Of a stretch of 49,133 nt of DNA, positions 36,401 to 43,361 are shown one piece after another. The number at the start of each line of letters is the position of its first letter. Positions within the stretch are counted from its first letter, which is position 1. The notes under the pieces are model-generated. The model was not told the origin of the DNA. It worked only from the letters and a program-made list of their open reading frames with translations, and ran no database searches. The translations under genes and the position numbers were made by a program. Location: contig NZ_JAGQBU010000021.1 in NCBI RefSeq assembly GCF_024345795.1, positions 1 through 49,133 of the forward strand, written 5' to 3'. The DNA is from Synechococcus sp. J7-Johnson (GTDB taxonomy: Bacteria; Cyanobacteriota; Cyanobacteriia; PCC-6307; Cyanobiaceae).

Positions 36401-38147
36401 GCTCTTCATCTACGCGGTACTGGACTATCCCCTGGGCGGGCCTTCGTTTTTCTTTGTCACCGGACTGGCCGCTGGCTTTGGCTACAACCGTTCGCTTCTG
36501 ATGCCGGCGATCGATGATCTTGAGACCTTTCCTCTGGTGGCCGAGGCCACGGCAGGTGCCGGGCTGCCGAAGGATGTGATGGCTGAGCTGAACAAACTCG
36601 GGCAGTACGTTCCTCCAGATCCAGGTCAATACTTCCTGGCGGTTGGGGTGAAGTTCAACTCCTTCAAGCAGATTAATTCCTTTGCTCTGCTGGCAGTCAG
36701 CTTCGGCAAACGCTTCGAAATCGATGTACTCGGTCAATCGACCCTCATCGTCCCAGCGCCACTCCCCGGTTCAGCCAAGGTCGATCCGGTGGCGAAAGTC
36801 ACGATCGTGCTACTGGCGCGTTTCATTCCCGATGAAGGCCTGCTTGCCATCGATGCCCGGATCACACCCGATTCCTTCATCCTCTCCGAGAAATGTCATC
36901 TCTCTGGGGGTTTCTCCTTCTACACCTGGTTCAAGGGGAAGCACTCGGGCGACTTCGTCGTCTCACTCGGCGGTTATCATCCGGCCTACGCAGCCCCGCC
37001 CCATTACCCAGTTGTGCCCCGGCTGGCCTTCACCTGGCAGGTGGCGCCGGAACTTGTCGTCAAAGGCGATGCCTATTTTGCGCTCACGTCTCATGCCTTG
37101 ATGGCCGGTGGTCATCTGGAAGCCAGTTACCAATCCGATTCGCTCCGGGCGTATTTCAAAGTAGGTGCAGACTTCCTGATTTCCTGGCAGCCCTATCACT
37201 ACGACGCCGAGGCCTACATCAACATCGGTGGGTCATACGACACAGCTCTCGGAACGATCCATGTGGACCTCGGTGCCCACCTTCACCTCTGGGGGCCGGA
37301 ATTCGCCGGTACAGCCGAGCTGGACCTGTACGTGGCAACGGTTCACGCGCACTTTGGAGATCAAACCCCAAAAGAGAAGGCCCCTATCGAGTGGTCGGAG
37401 TTTCAGAAGGGATTCCTTCCGGAACAGAAGGATATGGTAGGTCTGGCGCTGGAAGATGGCATGGTGGCAGCAGGAGATCCCAGAACCAATCATTTGGGGA
37501 TCATAAATCCGAAGCAACTTCGCCTGGTGACAAACTCTCCAGTTCCATCAAGTAAGCTTCAGTTTGGCCTGCCTGAAGAGCTGAAATCAATTGATGGCAA
37601 ACAAGTGAATATGGCTCCAGTGGGTGTTGAGGACGTCACATCTACACACACCGTCAACGTCTATCGAAAAAATGGACGTGATATCAAGAATGTCAGCACT
37701 GAATTCCAAGTAGAATCTGTAATCAAGAAGCTTCCTGCAGCCCTCTGGGGAAAGGCCCATGGCAACTCCAAGCCGGAAGTCAACGCGGAAGAGAAATTTG
37801 TGGACGGCGTAACCGGTGTGCGTCTGAGCCCGAAGGCACCGCCCAAAGCCCATACAACTAAAACACTGGAGTCTGAACGAGTGATGTGGGACGTAGACGA
37901 TTCCCCGCAACCCCTGCCCGCAGAGATCTTCTCGCGGTTCACACCAGATCTGTCTGCCCCTCCTGTGGAGGGGGGAATTCACGAATTCATCGAGCAGACT
38001 GTCTTGCAAGAAGATGTTGTCAAGGCTCGCAACCACTATTTAAAGGCCTTGAACCTAGACCCTGTCAACGTGCGTATCGGGAGGCTTGTTGGATCAATCT
38101 TCAACGCTGAGCTACGCCTTGGTTCCTTCGCCAGGCATTCTGGTTAA
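33498..38147 (+). CDS. Giant DUF6603-type protein (cassette protein D)
   Basis: About 1549 residues, the largest product here. The C-terminal half contains LRGIGIDYDGGPVQIGGSFLH, FVTGLAAGFGYNRSLLMP, SFGKRFEIDVLGQSTL and GHLEASYQSDSLRAYFK, which I recognise as the DUF6603 type found sporadically in bacteria and fungi; the function is unknown. The pattern of short alternating hydrophobic strands suggests a long beta-rich (repeat or shell-like) structure. The N-terminal half shows no known domain. No signal peptide is evident. ATG 33498 has AAAGGA upstream; TTG 33435, overlapping the lipase stop, is an alternative. Base composition changes inside the gene near 35200, AT-rich before and GC-richer after, with an AT-richer end after about 37480. 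Confidence 0.8.
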   Translation: MSIPQLDEVARQLAGNPPVLLDINAAGLDFQRIHYNIFAGSVFDLTDIRDLEMSSNILSFSATLKSFGSLRNLSIQATLIDILANRYGILLINIYPGLTARQVVQQFQGPTDRNASDDLLDSYFPTLMLARPALILSSISFSESLPQAFFSSLIRDVLPAELICAGVNLPLAYQSSSNLSEMYGGLLSEIFGGKFLADNQLCGLIDITTSVALSDNEDNATLQPIKVTVPTSTEYTQCFSVSNSYEGDGLVFGSFRLSCERFGLKVRLNENALWPGTFVEGSVLCGGNSLSVIVEYDLYHKFLVVDFLRFPTLSEFLGHARLDAVTSHFPNSISSLLDIRLSEVRITYDIRGAEVSEISLKVSEESAIELIPGVLELKNSTLDLLIIQPFEEGRWVEGSLTGEWLVDSTAIIASLTFPQLTFRVALAPQESIAIDSISKLFGGKVILESNLRVVALEITGSITEKFFHVALEISSQPSVALLKSPDLEFKDIRVEVDSADSVTFFNLTSLVSLGGIDFLLAGQHDGMGWKLSAQTGLDQPIMLGKWIDSLATSLNNPLLVPESVKGASVRNVSISIDTGSKDFHFSIEATLPLQELAANGTAGKVAGGGIKLTLTLDLLHHGTAYESKFAGEFQFGGHTFDLFFARSADAVGATATTMVAAYQNRDGQKILLKDLLAELGADVSDVPDLSIQLNSALLALGKPADPKAASWALLGINIDGGLNLSNLPLIGKIMPPNQTLSLETQVLYLAQSSPSSKLVKDDVERVNALLPAGATPLPARSEGDPLIAPGIGLATTLHLGSEVIHLNLPLRIDKTDGIGASPENTGAEPVVATDSMIVKPSAASAPVTLPQGDLKWFPIHKTFGPAHFERIGAGLSAGNITFAMDASLNVGGLSLSLDGLGVSSPLDKFEPTFQLRGIGIDYDGGPVQIGGSFLHLGDNDFAGTALIKTEQLTISAIGEYAIVDGATSLFIYAVLDYPLGGPSFFFVTGLAAGFGYNRSLLMPAIDDLETFPLVAEATAGAGLPKDVMAELNKLGQYVPPDPGQYFLAVGVKFNSFKQINSFALLAVSFGKRFEIDVLGQSTLIVPAPLPGSAKVDPVAKVTIVLLARFIPDEGLLAIDARITPDSFILSEKCHLSGGFSFYTWFKGKHSGDFVVSLGGYHPAYAAPPHYPVVPRLAFTWQVAPELVVKGDAYFALTSHALMAGGHLEASYQSDSLRAYFKVGADFLISWQPYHYDAEAYINIGGSYDTALGTIHVDLGAHLHLWGPEFAGTAELDLYVATVHAHFGDQTPKEKAPIEWSEFQKGFLPEQKDMVGLALEDGMVAAGDPRTNHLGIINPKQLRLVTNSPVPSSKLQFGLPEELKSIDGKQVNMAPVGVEDVTSTHTVNVYRKNGRDIKNVSTEFQVESVIKKLPAALWGKAHGNSKPEVNAEEKFVDGVTGVRLSPKAPPKAHTTKTLESERVMWDVDDSPQPLPAEIFSRFTPDLSAPPVEGGIHEFIEQTVLQEDVVKARNHYLKALNLDPVNVRIGRLVGSIFNAELRLGSFARHSG

Positions 38148-38170
38148 GCAAGACATCCGACTGAATCCCC

Positions 38171-40300
38171 ATGTCTGATTCTCCTAAGTTCATAGAATTT
38201 CTCGACTCTCATCGCCCTCCTCTGCAGGCTGGTGATTATTCAATTAAGGTTAAGCAGGATCTATCGCTGGCTCCGTCTGAGGCCCTTGGCGAGGGGACAT
38301 GGACTTTCACCGTCGCCGGGCCGCAGTTTTCACTCTCACCTCAGGAGATTGCTTCCGTGTTCCCTCCGGCGGGAAGCCTGGGTGATCACAGCACCTGCTT
38401 CCCCCACGTGGCACTGCACCGCAGCACACTTCCCTGGGAGCGTGCGGGCGATAAGAGCCCAAGCGAAGACGCCACGAATTGGATGGAAGCGGCGATGCCG
38501 TGGCTAGCGGTTCTTGTCTTTGATGAGGATGACCTCGCAACAAATGCCATCCGCCTTCCGACTGCCGGCAGCAGCGCGCTGACTCTGAAGGAGTTGCAAG
38601 CTCCGGACGATGTGAGTTTTCCCCTTCCCGATGGCGTCTCCCAGGAGATCCGGGTCGCGTCCGTTGATGTCAGAACCGATGTTCTGAACAGCTTCGTGCC
38701 GTCTGCGATGGAGTGCAGGCTCCTCTGTCACGTTCGCAGGAACATTCTCTTCATCATCGACAGGAACGGCGACCAGATAAACGAACAGCAGATCACGGAC
38801 TTGAAGAGCAAGTCCTCTAACTCTGGCATCACATTCAAGGAGGGATCGAGTACAACGATCACGCTTTTGGATCAGACCAGCAGCTGCTACAGGCTTCAGT
38901 TCATCGATGACAAGAACGCCCAGCGATCATTTCTGCTCTGGAAGGATGAAACGGAGATCAAATGGCAAGTCACCGATGAGGACGATGCAGAATATGCGTT
39001 TGTGATCGGGAATCGCCTACCGAAGCAAGGAAAGACCACCACCGCCCATCTGATTTCGCTCGAGCAGCGCTTTGATGCCAAAGAAGACCATATCACTTCC
39101 GACAAACCCTACACGCGCTTCATTTCGCTCCACCAATGGCGCTTCTCCTGCGAGAGTCATGAACACACCTTCAAGGGTCTACTGACGAAGCTAAAGCAAA
39201 ATCCCTCACCTCCACGCGTTCCCAACAGTACCCATGCAGAGGGCACAACCAATGCAGAGGACGACATTGAAACATGGTTGGCTGCGGGATTCAGCTTGTT
39301 GCCCCATCAGTTTCGTAACGGGAGCCAATCCTATTCCTGGTACCGCGGCCCGCTTGCTCCAGGCCCAACTAAAATCGAATCACTGCCTTTGCCTGTCAAG
39401 AGCTCCGACGCTCTTCTGGCTTACGACAAGAGGTCCGGACTGTTTGACGCCAACTATGCTTCCGCCTGGGAACTGGGTAGGTTGCTTTGTCTCGCAAATA
39501 GCCGTATATCACAGGCACTCTATCAATGGAAGCGAGAGGATCGCAGGGCGCGCCGGCATCTTACCCAGGAGATGTTGGAGAAACTTGCCAATCTTCCAGT
39601 TGACGAACCACCTCCTCCCAAGAACGAATCCAACAGGACGTTGCCTCAGGTCGTGGCTGACTGGGTGGAATCCATGAGGAAGCTGGAGCCGGTCCCTTTT
39701 CAATACCTGATTCCCGACGAGCGCATGCTGCCGGTCGAGTCGATACGTTTCTTCGAGATCGACACGCACTGGCTCGATTGCTTGATTGATGGCGCCTTCA
39801 GCATCGGGCGGGTCCTCGAGAGCGATCACACTCACGACATGGAGTTGCTTCAACAACTGCCGCATGAGCAATCAGCAGAGCTTGCCCCCACGGGTGAATC
39901 TCAACATCGAGTGACCGGTCTTTTGCTTCGATCAGCGGTGGTTTCTGGGTGGCCACTCATGACAGTGGAAGCTGTGAATCAGTCGACCGAAGTTAGAGCC
40001 GAGCGAATTCGATTCGATCGGCTTGCCCCAGATATCCTGCTCTGCCTGTTCAAGGGAAGTCCATCGCGATTCGAGCTTCATCTGCCACAAGAGTCGATTC
40101 ACTTCGGTGCTGACATCAATTCCAAAGGCTCGTTCGAATCAACTCGGGACAACGAACTGCTGAGGAAGCACGGCATCGGCTTGCTCAATAGACGACTCAC
40201 CTTGAAGAGATCACCTTCATTGGACCCAGCAGAGTTTGCCCTCCGGATGATTGAGGGCGTCCCGAAGGTGAGCTTTGAACGAAACGTCACAATGGAATAG
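38171..40300 (+). CDS. Large protein of unrecognised family (cassette protein E)
   Basis: A 709-residue protein without signal peptide or membrane segment. The N-terminal part has RPPLQAGDYSIKVKQDL, FSLSPQEIASVFPPAGSLG, FPHVALHRSTLPWER and MPWLAVLVFDEDDL, which look like conserved blocks of an unnamed family; I cannot assign a function. The C-terminal part has DERMLPVESIRFFEID and WLDCLIDGAFSIGRV. It begins 23 bases after the DUF6603 gene, so it is probably the last gene of the cassette transcript. Apart from conserved-looking blocks, no nucleotide-binding or hydrolase motif is visible. A structural or assembly partner of the giant proteins is only a guess. Confidence 0.78.
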   Translation: MSDSPKFIEFLDSHRPPLQAGDYSIKVKQDLSLAPSEALGEGTWTFTVAGPQFSLSPQEIASVFPPAGSLGDHSTCFPHVALHRSTLPWERAGDKSPSEDATNWMEAAMPWLAVLVFDEDDLATNAIRLPTAGSSALTLKELQAPDDVSFPLPDGVSQEIRVASVDVRTDVLNSFVPSAMECRLLCHVRRNILFIIDRNGDQINEQQITDLKSKSSNSGITFKEGSSTTITLLDQTSSCYRLQFIDDKNAQRSFLLWKDETEIKWQVTDEDDAEYAFVIGNRLPKQGKTTTAHLISLEQRFDAKEDHITSDKPYTRFISLHQWRFSCESHEHTFKGLLTKLKQNPSPPRVPNSTHAEGTTNAEDDIETWLAAGFSLLPHQFRNGSQSYSWYRGPLAPGPTKIESLPLPVKSSDALLAYDKRSGLFDANYASAWELGRLLCLANSRISQALYQWKREDRRARRHLTQEMLEKLANLPVDEPPPPKNESNRTLPQVVADWVESMRKLEPVPFQYLIPDERMLPVESIRFFEIDTHWLDCLIDGAFSIGRVLESDHTHDMELLQQLPHEQSAELAPTGESQHRVTGLLLRSAVVSGWPLMTVEAVNQSTEVRAERIRFDRLAPDILLCLFKGSPSRFELHLPQESIHFGADINSKGSFESTRDNELLRKHGIGLLNRRLTLKRSPSLDPAEFALRMIEGVPKVSFERNVTME

Positions 40301-40391
40301 AAAGTCAGCTGCCAAGACCAGATGAATGGTGTGGCCTGCCAAGCATGGATGCGGTTTGAGACAGCTCCAGGACTGGGCTTGCCTTAGCAGC

Positions 40392-40847
40392 TCAACCCGA
40401 GGCCTTCCCCCCCTGACGGATCGCCCTGATCGAGGCCTTCATGCGGGCCATGTTGACGCCGATCTGCTCGGTGCCCAGCAGGCTTCCTGGCGCCGTCTCC
40501 CAGCTGGCGGAGAGCACGCCGTAGGTCAGACCGAGCACGCCCAGCAGAAACAGGCCAGCGGAACTGGCCAGGGTGACCACGGGGGGAACATCGAGGATGC
40601 CGCGGCTCACCAGCAGATAGCTGCCGATGAACACACCCATGCCCAGCACGGAAGGGACGCCGGTGGCCACACCGATACGGCGGGCCATGCGGTTGGCCAC
40701 CTCCCTTGGAATGACCTGAGATCCCCTGGGCTTGGAGCCGGGCTTTGGCTTGGCGCTGGGCTTTGGCTTGTCTTTTGCTTTCGCTTTGGCGCCAGCCTTG
40801 GGCGAATGCTCAGGCTCGAATGCCAGGGGCTTGCGCTTGGCCGCCAT
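40392..40847 (-). CDS. PAM68 family protein (photosystem II assembly)
   Basis: A 151-residue protein with a Lys/Pro/Ala-rich N-terminus (about 1-45), then IPREVANRMARRIGV, and two transmembrane helices (about 62-82 and 92-112), then SASWETAPGSLLGTEQIGVNM. This is the PAM68/DUF3464 family, which in plants and cyanobacteria helps early photosystem II and chlorophyll-protein assembly in the thylakoid. ATG 40847 follows the rpsO stop by 8 bases on the same strand, so co-transcription is likely. The open frame upstream runs over rpsO and is not real. Confidence 0.9.
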   Translation of the reverse strand: MAAKRKPLAFEPEHSPKAGAKAKAKDKPKPSAKPKPGSKPRGSQVIPREVANRMARRIGVATGVPSVLGMGVFIGSYLLVSRGILDVPPVVTLASSAGLFLLGVLGLTYGVLSASWETAPGSLLGTEQIGVNMARMKASIRAIRQGGKASG

Positions 40848-40855
40848 GGCTGTGA

Positions 40856-41125
40856 TCAGCCCCGGATGCCGAGCTTGGCGATCAGCTGGCCGTAGCGCTC
40901 CTCGCTCTCGGCGCGCAGGTAACCGAGCAACCGCTTGCGGCGACCGATCATCTTCAGCAGCCCCTGGCGGGAGGAGAAATCGTGCTTGTTCTTCTGCAGG
41001 TGGCCGGTGAGCTGGGTCACCCGCTCGCTCAGCATCGCCACCTGAACCTCGACCGAACCAGTGTCGGTGCCGTGGGTCTGGTGGGAATTGATCAGTTCCT
41101 GCTTCTTGGTGGTATCGAGCGGCAT
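40856..41125 (-). CDS. rpsO: 30S ribosomal protein S15
   Basis: An 89-residue protein of standard length: [36 protein letters not shown] and [27 protein letters not shown] are the canonical S15 sequence that binds 16S rRNA. ATG 41125 gives the normal N-terminus. It is 64 bases downstream of ruvA and directly upstream of the PAM68 gene on the same strand. Confidence 0.98.
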   Translation of the reverse strand: MPLDTTKKQELINSHQTHGTDTGSVEVQVAMLSERVTQLTGHLQKNKHDFSSRQGLLKMIGRRKRLLGYLRAESEERYGQLIAKLGIRG

Positions 41126-41189
41126 GCCGGCGTCGGGCCCTGACGGTGCAAACAGACAACCTAACGCCTCGGGGTGCTGGCCTCCAAGC

Positions 41190-41855
41190 TCAGGCGACTT
41201 CACGGGAGAGCCAGCGCAGGCAGGCACTCAGCCAGGTCTCGGCGTCGAGGCTCGGCTCAAGGCCCTCACTGCCAAGGGCACGCAGGGCCCGGCTGATCTC
41301 CAGGGGCTCGTAGCCCAGGGCGGTGAGGGTGAGCTGCACCTCCTCACGGGTGGAGGCGGCCGGGCCTGGATCGCCGCTGGAGCCGTCAGCCGGGCCATCG
41401 AGGCTGTCGTCGTCGAAGCCGCTGGCGGCCGCACCGAAACTTTCCGCCAACTTGCCGCGCAGCTCCACGGCCAGCCGCTCTGCCGTGCGCTTGCCCACCC
41501 CAGGCGCGCGGCAGAGGAGGCGCAGGTCGGCCTGCACGATCGCCCGCACCAGCTCCTCGCAGGGCATGGTCCCGAGCAGGGCCAGGGCCATCTGCGGCCC
41601 CACACCGCTCACAGCCACCAGCAGGCGGAACAGGTCCCGCTCGTGGCGGGCGCCGAAGCCGAACAGGGTCCAGCCGTCCTCACGGATCGACTGGTGTGTG
41701 TAGATGCACAGCGGGCTGCCCGCCGGGGGCAGCAGCTCCCAGTGGCGACGGGTGAGCTGCACTTCGTAGCCCACACCGGCGCAGGCCAGCAGCAGCCCGC
41801 AACGGGTGCCCTGCTGCCACGGCTCTGCCACATGGCCTTGCAGCCAGCCGATCAT
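41190..41855 (-). CDS. ruvA: Holliday junction branch migration protein RuvA
   Basis: RuvA binds four-way junctions and loads the RuvB motor. The 221-residue product starts [11 protein letters not shown], with domain I carrying [13 protein letters not shown] and [13 protein letters not shown], two helix-hairpin-helix motifs ([13 protein letters not shown] and [13 protein letters not shown]), a variable acidic linker, and a C-terminal domain III ([22 protein letters not shown]) that contacts RuvB. ATG 41855 gives the classical start; 14 additional in-frame residues upstream are not conserved. It is divergent from a lipoprotein gene with only 23 bases between starts. Confidence 0.96.
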   Translation of the reverse strand: MIGWLQGHVAEPWQQGTRCGLLLACAGVGYEVQLTRRHWELLPPAGSPLCIYTHQSIREDGWTLFGFGARHERDLFRLLVAVSGVGPQMALALLGTMPCEELVRAIVQADLRLLCRAPGVGKRTAERLAVELRGKLAESFGAAASGFDDDSLDGPADGSSGDPGPAASTREEVQLTLTALGYEPLEISRALRALGSEGLEPSLDAETWLSACLRWLSREVA

Positions 41856-41878
41856 GGAGCTCACTACTGATCGAACCC

Positions 41879-42379
41879 ATGCTGCCCGGTCCGCCAACCC
41901 CCGCCAGCCGGTCTGCGGCCATCAGCCAGCCGCAACCTTCCTGGCAGCGACCCCTGCTCTCCATGCTGCTGGTGGTGTCGATCGGGCTGGGCCTGCTGGG
42001 CCTGGGCGGCTGCCAGGCGGCGGGCCAACCGCCCCGGGCCGTGCTGTTGCAGGCTCTGGGCCTGCAGATCGAGCTCACCCAGCAGGCGATCGCCGAGGCC
42101 CTCGATCTGGAGAGCAGCGCCGGACGGCCCCAGGTGAGCCGGGTGCGTGTCGATCGGCAGGAAGCGATTCCGATCGGCCTGGGAAAGGGACTGCACCTCA
42201 CCGGCCAGTTCGACTGGCGGCTGGCGGAGGACCCCTACCGGGTGGACAGCCCCTTCGAGCTGTACCTGCTGCGGGGCGAGAGGGGCGAGAGCTGGCGGCT
42301 GGCCCGCCCGATCGGTACCGCCGACGACAGCATCAGCCAGGAGTGGCTGGTGGATCCCCTGCCGCTGAAGGGCGGCTGA
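41879..42379 (+). CDS. Putative lipoprotein, unknown function
   Basis: A 166-residue product with a hydrophobic stretch (LLSMLLVVSIGLGLLGLGG) ending in a lipobox LGLGGC, with Cys45 as the expected lipidated residue. The mature part (PRAVLLQALGLQIELTQQAIAEAL, GKGLHLTGQFDWRL) has no recognised domain. An ATG at 41963 would give a shorter signal but lose the positively charged n-region. The gene is divergent from ruvA, and its stop lies 3 bases from the end of the convergent EamA transporter gene. An anchored periplasmic or thylakoid-lumen protein is inferred. Confidence 0.7.
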   Translation: MLPGPPTPASRSAAISQPQPSWQRPLLSMLLVVSIGLGLLGLGGCQAAGQPPRAVLLQALGLQIELTQQAIAEALDLESSAGRPQVSRVRVDRQEAIPIGLGKGLHLTGQFDWRLAEDPYRVDSPFELYLLRGERGESWRLARPIGTADDSISQEWLVDPLPLKGG

Positions 42380-42382
42380 TTG

Positions 42383-43252
42383 TTATTGAGTGGGTCTGGG
42401 GCCTGCAACGGCCGGGGCAACGCCGGCCCGGAGGCTCAGGAGCGTGGCCAGCAGCACCAGCAGCGCCGCCAGCCCGGCCCGGGCCGGCACGGCCTCCCCG
42501 AACCACCACACACCCCACAGCGCCGCCAGTGGCACCTGCACATAGCTGATCGCCGTGGCCCGGGCGGCCGCCATTCCCATCAATCCGTAGGTGAGGGCGA
42601 TCTGCCCCAGCTGGGTGAAGACCCCCACCCCCAGCAACCAGCCGAACTCAGCGGCCGTGGGGACAACCGGCTGCAGCAGCACCAGCGGCAGGCTGAGCGG
42701 CAGGGCCATCAGCGGGAAATAGAACACCACCACCAGGGGATGCTCGCTGTTGCGCAGGGCGCGCACACTCACGTAGGCCAGGGCCGAGAGCAGGGCACCG
42801 GCCAGGGCGAACAGCAGCGGCAGGACCGGCAGACCGGCGCCAACGCCAGCCGCCGCGCCGAGCCCGCCCGGAGCGGCCAGCACCGCCACTCCCAGAAAGC
42901 CCAGCAGCACAGCGCCCCAGACCCGCCAGCCCGGCCTCTCGGCCAGCAGCGGCCAGGCCAGCAGGGCCGTGAAGGTGGGGTGGAGGTACTGCAGGACCGT
43001 GGCCACCGCCAGCGGCAGTCCGATCAGGGCCAGATAGACGCAGTAGAGACCGGCGGTGCCGAGGATGCCGCGCCCCACCAGCAATCCCCGCCGTTGACCC
43101 CAGGGGTTGAGACCAGCACGCCGCAGCATCCACCAGCTGATCAGCAGGCTCACCACCGACCGGGCCAGCACGACCTCCGCCACAGGCAGGCGGCCGCCCA
43201 GGGCCTTGACGCACACACCCATCAGGCTGAAGGCCAGGGCGCTGGCGACCAT
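42383..43252 (-). CDS. EamA/DMT-family transporter
   Basis: A roughly 289-residue drug/metabolite transporter with ten hydrophobic helices arranged as two EamA repeats (LAFSLMGVCVKAL... and ...LAYVSVRALRN). Such proteins export small metabolites; the substrate is unknown. ATG 43252 lies just before the first helix; the frame stays open upstream to 43543, but that part runs over dnaG and is not membrane-like. It is convergent with the lipoprotein gene and divergent from dnaG. Confidence 0.85.
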   Translation of the reverse strand: MVASALAFSLMGVCVKALGGRLPVAEVVLARSVVSLLISWWMLRRAGLNPWGQRRGLLVGRGILGTAGLYCVYLALIGLPLAVATVLQYLHPTFTALLAWPLLAERPGWRVWGAVLLGFLGVAVLAAPGGLGAAAGVGAGLPVLPLLFALAGALLSALAYVSVRALRNSEHPLVVVFYFPLMALPLSLPLVLLQPVVPTAAEFGWLLGVGVFTQLGQIALTYGLMGMAAARATAISYVQVPLAALWGVWWFGEAVPARAGLAALLVLLATLLSLRAGVAPAVAGPRPTQ

Positions 43253-43297
43253 CCACAGGCCCGCCCGCCAGGCCGGGGGCTGCGCCTGATCGGAGTT

Positions 43298-43318
43298 GCA
43301 CCACTTCTGGTGTGGTGC
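43298..43318. promoter_or_regulatory. Inverted repeat in the dnaG/EamA intergenic region
   Basis: GCACCAC (43298-43304) and GTGGTGC (43312-43318) form a perfect 7-bp inverted repeat around a 7-base centre, midway between the two divergent starts. It could be an operator or an mRNA hairpin; nothing else supports either. Confidence 0.35.
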
Positions 43319-43361
43319 GGCAGAATGGTGGCCATAGCGACCCCAGTGGTAGCGCCAGCCC

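Larger units (their letters stand above)
24848..40391 (+). other. 15.5-kb accessory island with a five-gene cassette of large proteins
   Basis: Five plus-strand genes are inserted between dnaE and the PAM68 gene: unknown A, LamG/tail-collar, lipase, DUF6603 and unknown E. Gaps are -4, about 110, about 60 and 23 bases, consistent with one operon. GC is markedly lower and patchy; for example the 60 bases from 33601 contain 19 G or C, whereas the 60 from 42001 contain 48. No integrase, transposase, capsid, sheath or secretion gene lies inside. From memory, picocyanobacteria usually keep dnaE next to PAM68-rpsO-ruvA, so the block is probably acquired. Confidence 0.75.

Noticed and set aside
24848-40391. 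Island as a prophage or tailocin
   Set aside because: Only one tail-collar domain is present; capsid, portal, sheath, tube, baseplate, lysis and integrase genes are absent.
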